Below, one piece after another: positions 59,870 through 64,000 of a stretch of DNA of 64,000 bases; position 1 is the stretch's first letter; every line of letters starts with the position of its first letter. The translations under genes and the position numbers were made by a program. The DNA is from Streptomyces sp. B21-083 (GTDB lineage Bacteria > Actinomycetota > Actinomycetes > Streptomycetales > Streptomycetaceae). Under the pieces are notes generated by a model that was not told where the DNA came from, searched no databases, and worked only from the letters and a program-made list of their open reading frames with translations. Location of the stretch: positions 3,100,001 to 3,164,000 of the forward strand of contig NZ_JARUND010000002.1 in the NCBI RefSeq assembly GCF_036898825.1, read 5' to 3'.

Positions 59870-60136
59870 ATGCTCCATCCTTGCCTCCTTTCCGATCTGC
59901 GCACCCGTCCTGGCCCACCGCTTCGGCACCCTGGGCGCAGTCGCCGCCTTCTGGACCGCGCAGGTCATCCCCCGCCCCCTCGGAGCGCCGACTGGATGGC
60001 ACTCCCTTCCCGCACCCACGGCGGCCACGACCTCGGCCTGCCGCCCTCCACCCTCGCCTGGACGGCCGCGATCATCGGATTCGTCGGCTACCTGGCGGTG
60101 TCCCGACACGACAGGGGTGCGCACACCGCGGCATGA
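59870..60136 (+). pseudogene. Membrane-protein remnant between two tRNA scars
   Basis: Hydrophobic, coding-like pieces occur in two frames: VLAHRFGTLGAVAAFWTAQV (about 59909-59970) and, in another frame, GLPPSTLAWTAAIIGFVGYLAVSR ending at 60136 with a basic tail and stop. Together they look like the end of a multi-helix protein interrupted by a frameshift. The family is not recognised. Confidence 0.35.
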
Positions 60137-60496
60137 GGCAAGGACGCGCTGGGCCGTTTCCTGTCCGGGCCGCTCGCCTCGGGGCAGCCCTCCCAAACCG
60201 ACCACCGCACCCACACGCCACCCTGGGCAGAGGGCCGACCCAAAAAACACCAGACGCCACTTGCGATTCCTCGCGTCCAGCCAGCGTCCAGAATCGGGCG
60301 TGCAGCCCCTCAAAACGTCGACCACCGAGACGTGCCCAACATCCAGGCCACCACGCCAGAGCAGGTCAGAGCGATTCGAACTAACGTCTACGGCCGCAGA
60401 GTTGAAGTCACGCGCAGCGGATTCAGCCCCGTGGGCCAACGCCCTGAATCCGCACCCCGGATGAGACGTTTCCGCAGGTCAGAGACGTGCACAGTG

Positions 60497-60541
60497 GGGC
60501 GGGTGGGACTCGAACCCACGGCCGACGGATTATGAGTCCCA
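60497..60541 (-). tRNA. Partial tRNA (anticodon CAT) 3' half; attachment-site core
   Basis: On the minus strand this reads an anticodon arm (ACTCATAAT, anticodon CAT), the variable loop, a perfect T-arm GTGGG-TTCGAGT-CCCAC and the 3' acceptor CGCCCCA. The 5' half (D-arm and 5' acceptor) is not present on the right, where it should be, so the gene is split. This is what remains at one end after an element integrates into the 3' half of a tRNA gene: the intact tRNA-Met-like gene should be rebuilt at the other end, beyond the window. Confidence 0.75.
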
Positions 60542-60551
60542 AGGTTTCACG

Positions 60552-60626
60552 CTGGCTCACTCCGGGACGCTCCGGCCACTCCGAAAATCCCTGGTGGCAT
60601 CGGGGTGAGTCTCTGGCTCACTCCGG
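60552..60626 (+). repeat. 14-bp direct repeats CTGGCTCACTCCGG, possible integrase arm sites
   Basis: Perfect copies at 60552-60565 and 60613-60626, with related CACTCCG and CCATTCCGG sequences between and after them, directly beside the tRNA core. Tyrosine integrases bind such repeated arm sites on the phage side of att. Confidence 0.55.
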
Positions 60627-60752
60627 CCATTCCGGGGTGCTGCGGGACCTCCGCTCACGCACCGCTCACGCAATCGCGAGGGTCCACGTGCACCCTGAAC
60701 AGGGCCTATCCATTGTCTCGCACTCCCCCGCACACCACAACGAGCGGACGTC

Positions 60753-60945
60753 TTCGGTTCCTCCAGCGGTGGAGGAACCGAAAGCCCCTCCGTCCAGACA
60801 TGGAGCGGTCCTTGCTGCCCGCGGGCTCCGGAAACTTTGCGGATCTCCGCAAAGTTGTCCCTCCGCCTGCGCGTGGGGCGACTTCCACCCTCCTCCACCG
60901 CTGGAGGAGGGTGACGCAACGCCCGGACATGGGTCGGCCCCGACC
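60753..60945. repeat. Array of four perfect hairpins beside the att core
   Basis: 60753-60782: 13-bp stem TTCGGTTCCTCCA with loop GCGG. 60833-60856: 11-bp stem AACTTTGCGGA with a 2-base loop. 60886-60913: 12-bp stem CACCCTCCTCCA with loop CCGC. 60932-60945: 6-bp stem GGTCGG with a 2-base loop. The first and third share CCTCCA-n4-TGGAGG. No reading frame is supported here. They could be terminators, a structured RNA or protein-binding sites. Confidence 0.8.
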
Positions 60946-61014
60946 GGATCGGCGTCCGGCCGGGGCCTGGTCCCGCCCGCCCCAGGTGTCACGGGGTGCG
61001 GGGCGGGCGGGAGT

Positions 61015-61167
61015 TCAGCGGCGCTTACGGTGACAGGTGCAGCCGCACTTCAGGACCATGATGGGAACCTCCCAGGCGGGCGCCCCCTCGCGCCGGATGA
61101 CCTTCGGGCCGGTGCAGTAGTGGTGCGCGTTCAGGCTGCACTCGGGGGACTTGTCGTCGGTGCTCAC
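61015..61167 (-). CDS. Small Cys-rich phage protein (50 residues)
   Basis: A short gene starting GTG (61165-61167) that overlaps the upstream stop (GTGA). The product has His/Cys pairs (CSLNAHHYC near the start and KCGCTCHRKRR at the end), suggesting a zinc-binding mini-protein. Function unknown. Confidence 0.65.
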   Translation of the reverse strand: MSTDDKSPECSLNAHHYCTGPKVIRREGAPAWEVPIMVLKCGCTCHRKRR

Positions 61168-61364
61168 AGCGGGCGGTCAGCGAACGGGACCAGGCCGTAG
61201 GACTCGCGGCACGGCCGGCAGGCGAACGCGCCGCCGCCGGGGCCGGAGCCCTGCTCCTGTACCTGGATCAGGCGGACGCCCGAGGCGAACGCCTGGTGCC
61301 AGGCGCAGTACCCGTAGGCGCCGGGGGTGTCCTGCGCGGGTGCGGTTGTGGGATTCTCTGCCAT
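61164..61364 (-). CDS. Small phage protein with CxxH and CxxC motifs (66 residues)
   Basis: MAENPTTAPAQDTPGAYG followed by YCAWHQAFASG, then AFACRPCRESYGLVPFADRPL. The CxxH...CxxC arrangement suggests a zinc ribbon. GGAG precedes the ATG (61362-61364). It is divergent from the GntR-type regulator, with a shared control region of about 150 bases, and is coupled to the 50-residue gene. Confidence 0.7.
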   Translation of the reverse strand: MAENPTTAPAQDTPGAYGYCAWHQAFASGVRLIQVQEQGSGPGGGAFACRPCRESYGLVPFADRPL

Positions 61365-61439
61365 GTCGACTCCAACCAGTCGTCCATGCCCCCGGCCGGT
61401 CACACGGCGCGGGGGCTACCTGTATCCCCGCAGCGTAGA

Positions 61440-61479
61440 CCTAGCTAGCTAGGGTGGATAGGCGAGTCAGGCTAACTCG
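61440..61479. promoter_or_regulatory. Divergent control region: CCTAGCTAGCTAGG palindrome and CGAGT-n7-ACTCG
   Basis: A perfect 14-bp palindrome (61440-61453) and a second inverted repeat (61463-61479) lie between the divergent small phage gene and the GntR-type gene. Likely operators for that regulator. Confidence 0.6.
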
Positions 61480-61517
61480 TCTCGCTCAGTTCGATGACGT
61501 TGCCTAGCGTCACGATC

Positions 61518-61754
61518 ATGGAATGGGAGCCAGACGTGCCGAGGTGGAAGCAGGTCTACGCAGTCATCGAGGAGCGGATCAGCGACGGGACGTACGCGCC
61601 CGGGGCCCAGCTGCCCGGCGTCCTCGCGATCCAGGGTGAGTTCGGCATCGCGCAGATGACCGCCCGCCGGGTGCTCACCGAGCTGCGGGCGGCCGGCCTC
61701 GCGCAGATGCAGCCGGGCATCGGCACGTTCGTCACCGAACTGCCCAAGGAGTAG
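61518..61754 (+). CDS. GntR-type winged-helix regulator without effector domain
   Basis: 78 residues from the ATG at 61518: WKQVYAVIEERISDGTYAPGAQLPGVLAIQGEFGIAQMTARRVLTELRAAGLAQMQPGIGTFV is a complete GntR DNA-binding domain, but no C-terminal ligand domain follows. TAGCGT at 61505-61510 with 7 bases to the ATG and no ribosome site suggest a leaderless start; an in-frame ATG at 61494 is less likely. Single-domain GntR proteins of this kind are common on Streptomyces phages and integrative elements as repressors. Confidence 0.85.
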   Translation: MEWEPDVPRWKQVYAVIEERISDGTYAPGAQLPGVLAIQGEFGIAQMTARRVLTELRAAGLAQMQPGIGTFVTELPKE

Positions 61755-61793
61755 CCGGGGGTGCTCACCGGCGCCTACCCCTGGACGCACGAA

Positions 61794-61826
61794 AGCGGCC
61801 CCGCCCTCCGAGGAGAGCGGGGCCGC
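61794..61826. terminator. Terminator hairpin between the GntR-type gene and the late operon
   Basis: GCGGCCCC (61794-61801) pairs with GGGGCCGC (61819-61826), with a further CGC/GCG pairing inside. It lies between convergent transcripts and may serve both. Confidence 0.75.
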
Positions 61827-61888
61827 GGTCGCGGGTCTGGTGTAAGGATCGGCGTTGTTTTATTACACGGTCTGCTACACCCAGGGCA

Positions 61889-62575
61889 TTACGGGTATTG
61901 GCGTCGGGGGTCAAGGCCCGCGGCGAGCGGGCCCGGGGCGTCACTGCTGCCCGGGTTGGGTGCGCCGTCACGTCGGCAGACGAGGGCGTCTGGGTCATCG
62001 GCCGGGGCCTGGAGGCTGTACCCGTCCGGACAGGTCTGCCCGTCACGGCCCGCTGCTCCGGGCGGCCCCTGCTCGCCTTGTGGGCCTGCAGGACCGGGCC
62101 CGCCCTGCGGCCCGGCCGGACCAGGGGAACCGGGGGAACCGGCCGCTCCGTCCGTACCCGCAGCCCCTGTTGGGCCGGGTGAGCCGACACCGTCCGTGCC
62201 GTCCTGGCCGGGCGAACCAGAGGGGCCTGGCGAGCCTGGCTCGCCTTCCGGACCGGGCGGCCCGGGGATCGGCACCGGCACCTCCGCCCGGTCCGGGAGA
62301 TCCGCGACAGCCTTCGTCGGGTCCGGTGCGACTGGCGTCTCGCCCTGTGCCTGTACCTGCGCCCGTAGTGCGCGCACGTCGCCGGCCAGCGTGCTCACCG
62401 CGGTTCCGCGCTTGTCGGCCTCCTGGGCAACGGCCGTATACCGCCGGTCCGATGCCGTCCGGTCGGCGTCTACGCGGTGCCATGTCGCCCACGCGATCCC
62501 GAACAGGGCGACGATCGCGCACAAGGTGGCGAGACCGCGCCAGTGCTGGACGATCGTTCGCTCTGTTCGGGTCAT
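61889..62575 (-). CDS. Membrane-anchored collagen-like phage protein
   Basis: 228 residues. A basic N-terminus and one helix ([21 protein letters not shown]), a short coiled coil (about residues 35-80), then about 80 residues of uninterrupted Gly-X-Y collagen repeats (about 104-180; for example [20 protein letters not shown]) and a C-terminal domain with two Cys ([13 protein letters not shown]). Collagen-like repeats in phage proteins normally make tail-fibre stems; here the location after the holin gene and the membrane anchor are unusual. The ATG overlaps the upstream stop (62572-62575). Confidence 0.85.
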   Translation of the reverse strand: MTRTERTIVQHWRGLATLCAIVALFGIAWATWHRVDADRTASDRRYTAVAQEADKRGTAVSTLAGDVRALRAQVQAQGETPVAPDPTKAVADLPDRAEVPVPIPGPPGPEGEPGSPGPSGSPGQDGTDGVGSPGPTGAAGTDGAAGSPGSPGPAGPQGGPGPAGPQGEQGPPGAAGRDGQTCPDGYSLQAPADDPDALVCRRDGAPNPGSSDAPGPLAAGLDPRRQYP

Positions 62576-62844
62576 GGGGGCGGGGTTCCTCCGAGTCGAA
62601 TGATCTCTATCTCAAGCTTCGTCATCCTGATGAGGTCGTCGTGCCGCTGCTGACGCAGGACGCCGACCTCGGTCTGCGCGGCCGTCAACTCAGCTGTCTT
62701 CCGGATCACTTCCTCTTGAACCTGGTCGGTCACCGAGTTGAACCGCGTCGTGGAGTTCTCGCCGCGTTTCCCCACGTACACCACCACCGAGCCGATGAGC
62801 CCAGCCACGCACGCCAGGACCGCGCCGATGGTGGTGTCGGTCAA
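62572..62844 (-). CDS. Small phage membrane protein with coiled coil, possible holin partner or spanin-like
   Basis: 90 residues: one N-terminal helix ([21 protein letters not shown]) then a coiled coil ([45 protein letters not shown]). Such proteins sit in lysis cassettes and may regulate the holin or bridge membrane and wall. It follows the holin-like gene by 9 bases. Confidence 0.75.
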   Translation of the reverse strand: MTDTTIGAVLACVAGLIGSVVVYVGKRGENSTTRFNSVTDQVQEEVIRKTAELTAAQTEVGVLRQQRHDDLIRMTKLEIEIIRLGGTPPP

Positions 62845-62853
62845 GGTGGCTCC

Positions 62854-63048
62854 CTACAGGTTGCGCGAGGAAGGGCCCGTCTGCCGGTTGGGCACGGCGT
62901 AGGTGATGCCCCACGCGCCGAGGACAGCGAGCACGATGGTGACGCCCTCCCCTGTCGACAGGGCTCCGTCCTGTACGGCGGTGACCGCCGCGGTGGCGCC
63001 GGCGGCGATACCGGCAACGATGCTCTTGGCGATGCTGGAGATCTTCAT
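62854..63048 (-). CDS. Holin-like protein
   Basis: 64 residues: a short basic start (MKISSIAKSIVAGIAAGATAAV), a central polar turn (QDGALSTGEG) and a second helix (VTIVLAVLGAWGITYAVP), ending in a polar tail. Length and two-helix layout fit actinophage holins that permeabilise the membrane so the endolysin can reach the wall. The cat at 63046-63048 is preceded by AGGAGG; it lies 10 bases after the amidase gene. Confidence 0.82.
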   Translation of the reverse strand: MKISSIAKSIVAGIAAGATAAVTAVQDGALSTGEGVTIVLAVLGAWGITYAVPNRQTGPSSRNL

Positions 63049-63058
63049 GGGATGCCTC

Positions 63059-63841
63059 CTAGTTGGCGAGCCTGGCGGCGAGTTTCGCCGCGACCTTCTC
63101 GGCGATGGCCTCGGCGAGCACGGGGCTCGCGGCGATGGCCTGCACCTGCGCGTCGGTGAGCGCGACCGGCTTCGCGGCGACCGCCTTCGCGACCCGGTCC
63201 ACGTCGCTGTTCTCCAGCACGCCGCCGCCCGCGATCAGCTTGTTCGCCGTCGCCAGCGCGACCTTGTCGATGTCCTCAGTGGTGAGTGCCACGTCGTCCT
63301 CCTCGGTGGTGGTGCCGGCCGCGCGGGCGACGATGCCCGGGAACACGACCTTGTAGAACTGGTCCACGCGGGCGTCGCCTGGGCACGAGTGCGCCGATGG
63401 GTTCCATGCGTTGAACAGGCGGTGAAAGCCGAAGCCCGGGTCGCTCTCGCTGCGGCAGATCCGCAGGGGGATGCCGTGCTCCTGGTGCAGCCACACGCCG
63501 AGCTTGATGAGTGCCTCGACCTGCGAGGCCGTCCACGGATCTGACGCCTGCAAGTTCGACGCGGACTCCAGCGACACCGCGCCTGTGCCGTCCGCCCGCA
63601 GGTTCGCGGCAGCGTTCGCATCCGCGCGGGTCTGCGTGCCGATGAACTGGCCGAGGCTCCCGTCGTAGCCGAGCCCGAAGTGCGACTCCAGGTTGGTGGA
63701 GTCCCGCCAGTACTCGTAGGTCCGTTGCGGCGTCCACGGGGCGACGATGCTGTGCACGATGAACTGCGTAGGTCGGATCGCCGGTTGCGAGTCGGACTCG
63801 GGTTGGAGCTCCATCCTGGTGGCGCCGGGGTACCAGGCCAT
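63059..63841 (-). CDS. Phage endolysin, N-acetylmuramoyl-L-alanine amidase (PGRP type)
   Basis: 260 residues from the ATG at 63839-63841, which has GGAGG 4-8 bases upstream; an ATG at 63856 has no such site. The amidase domain shows the first zinc His in FIVHSIV, SHFGLGYDGSLGQFI, a second His in FHRLFNAWNP and the third zinc site HSCPGD. The C-terminal 110 residues are helical (TTEEDDVALTTEDIDKVALA, ALTDAQVQAIAASPVLAEAIAEKV), probably an oligomerisation or wall-binding tail. It cuts the stem peptide from peptidoglycan at lysis. Confidence 0.92.
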   Translation of the reverse strand: MAWYPGATRMELQPESDSQPAIRPTQFIVHSIVAPWTPQRTYEYWRDSTNLESHFGLGYDGSLGQFIGTQTRADANAAANLRADGTGAVSLESASNLQASDPWTASQVEALIKLGVWLHQEHGIPLRICRSESDPGFGFHRLFNAWNPSAHSCPGDARVDQFYKVVFPGIVARAAGTTTEEDDVALTTEDIDKVALATANKLIAGGGVLENSDVDRVAKAVAAKPVALTDAQVQAIAASPVLAEAIAEKVAAKLAARLAN

Positions 63842-63863
63842 CAGACCTCCAGACATGACGAAA

Positions 63864-63886
63864 GCCCCGGCCGGATGGCGCGGGGC
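63864..63886. terminator. Hairpin between tail-side gene and endolysin gene
   Basis: GCCCCG (63864-63869) and CGGGGC (63881-63886) form a 6-bp stem in the gap between the two late genes. It may attenuate transcription into the lysis cassette. Confidence 0.45.
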
Positions 63887-63903
63887 AGCGGGGTGGGCGA
63901 GCG

Positions 63904-64000
63904 TCAGAGTTCGGCGACGGGCACGGCGACCAGCTCGATGCGGTCATACGGCCCCCAGTCGCCGGTCTCGTACAGCAGGCCGACCGTCGCCGGGTCGAGC
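63904..64000 (-). CDS. Phage protein, C-terminal end only
   Basis: The last 31 codons read LDPATVGLLYETGDWGPYDRIELVAVPVAEL and stop at 63904-63906. It is probably the end of a tail or other late structural protein upstream of the lysis genes; nothing more can be said. Confidence 0.6.
   Translation of the reverse strand, partial: LDPATVGLLYETGDWGPYDRIELVAVPVAEL

Larger units (their letters stand above)
60497..64000. mobile_element. Prophage, one end (att side plus lysis region); continues past the window
   Basis: The element starts at the split tRNA. It contains arm-type direct repeats, a hairpin array, small phage-like genes, a GntR-type regulator on the opposite strand, and a leftward late operon: end of a tail-side protein, amidase, holin-like, membrane and collagen-like proteins. 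Structural genes and integrase would lie to the right. An integrative plasmid is less likely because of the lysis cassette. Confidence 0.75.

Noticed and set aside
60340..60480. Possible second tRNA near the sequence GCGATTCGAAC
   Set aside because: No stems consistent with a T-arm or acceptor could be drawn.
61889..62575. CRISPR-like periodicity in the collagen-like gene
   Set aside because: The 9-base periodicity comes from Gly-X-Y codons; there are no constant repeats with unique spacers anywhere in the window.

Overview
The window is high-GC actinobacterial DNA and looks like Streptomyces. Supporting signs are strong third-position GC, many ATGA/GTGA start-stop overlaps, several probable leaderless genes, an iron box of the DmdR/IdeR type, a conservon-like nitrate-sensor/roadblock/DUF742 operon, GH43 arabinan enzymes with CBM13 and CBM42 modules, and a SigE-family sigma factor. 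It is accessory chromosome: two-component systems, transport operons, decayed regulators, and a prophage at the right edge.

Left part (1-6.4 kb): a CitA/DcuS-type sensor kinase and the start of its response regulator lie divergent to an NMT1/SsuA-type ABC importer (ATPase, permease, lipoprotein). Next comes a decayed patch. It holds a frameshifted LuxR-type regulator tail, a collapsed M56 (BlaR-like) peptidase beside an intact BlaI repressor, and a second LuxR-type regulator that has lost most of its receiver domain.

6.5-17.6 kb is the most interesting block. Two operons diverge from a region with two candidate iron boxes. Leftward is a peptide/nickel-type ABC importer (binding lipoprotein, two permeases, fused double ATPase). 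Rightward is a VioC/clavaminate-synthase-like Fe(II)/2-oxoglutarate oxygenase, an SbnB-like and an SbnA-like enzyme for 2,3-diaminopropionate, a type III PLP decarboxylase and a MATE exporter. No NRPS or IucA/IucC-type synthetase is present. The set reads as production, export and re-uptake of a small aminocarboxylate metallophore.

17.7-35 kb holds a membrane glycosyltransferase-like protein, a GtrA protein, a histidine kinase, a lipoprotein with two ABC ATPases, an FtsX-type permease and an OmpR regulator (probably one envelope-stress or peptide-detoxification module), a flippase-like/GT-like membrane pair behind a BlaI-like operator, a NarL-type two-component system, and a solute:sodium (acetate-type) symporter with its DUF485 partner.

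35-46 kb holds a conservon lacking its GTPase member, a hypothetical membrane protein, a 59-residue membrane peptide, a large NB-ARC/TPR signalling ATPase, a SigE-family sigma factor with a membrane partner, and a secreted protein with 8-residue repeats. 46-50 kb carries two secreted GH43 arabinan-degrading enzymes with a relic AraC regulator behind them. 50.7-59.6 kb holds RarA, tandem MmcQ/YjbR proteins, an AraC regulator, an esterase/oxidoreductase/carboxylesterase operon, and a Phd-VapC toxin-antitoxin pair.

59.8-64 kb is an integration hotspot. Two partial copies of the 3' half of a tRNA (the longer with a CAT anticodon) lie 0.7 kb apart. To the right is the end of a prophage: arm-like repeats, an array of near-perfect hairpins, small phage genes, a GntR-type regulator over a perfect palindrome, and a lysis/tail-end operon (tail protein end, amidase, holin, small membrane protein, collagen-like protein) running leftward.
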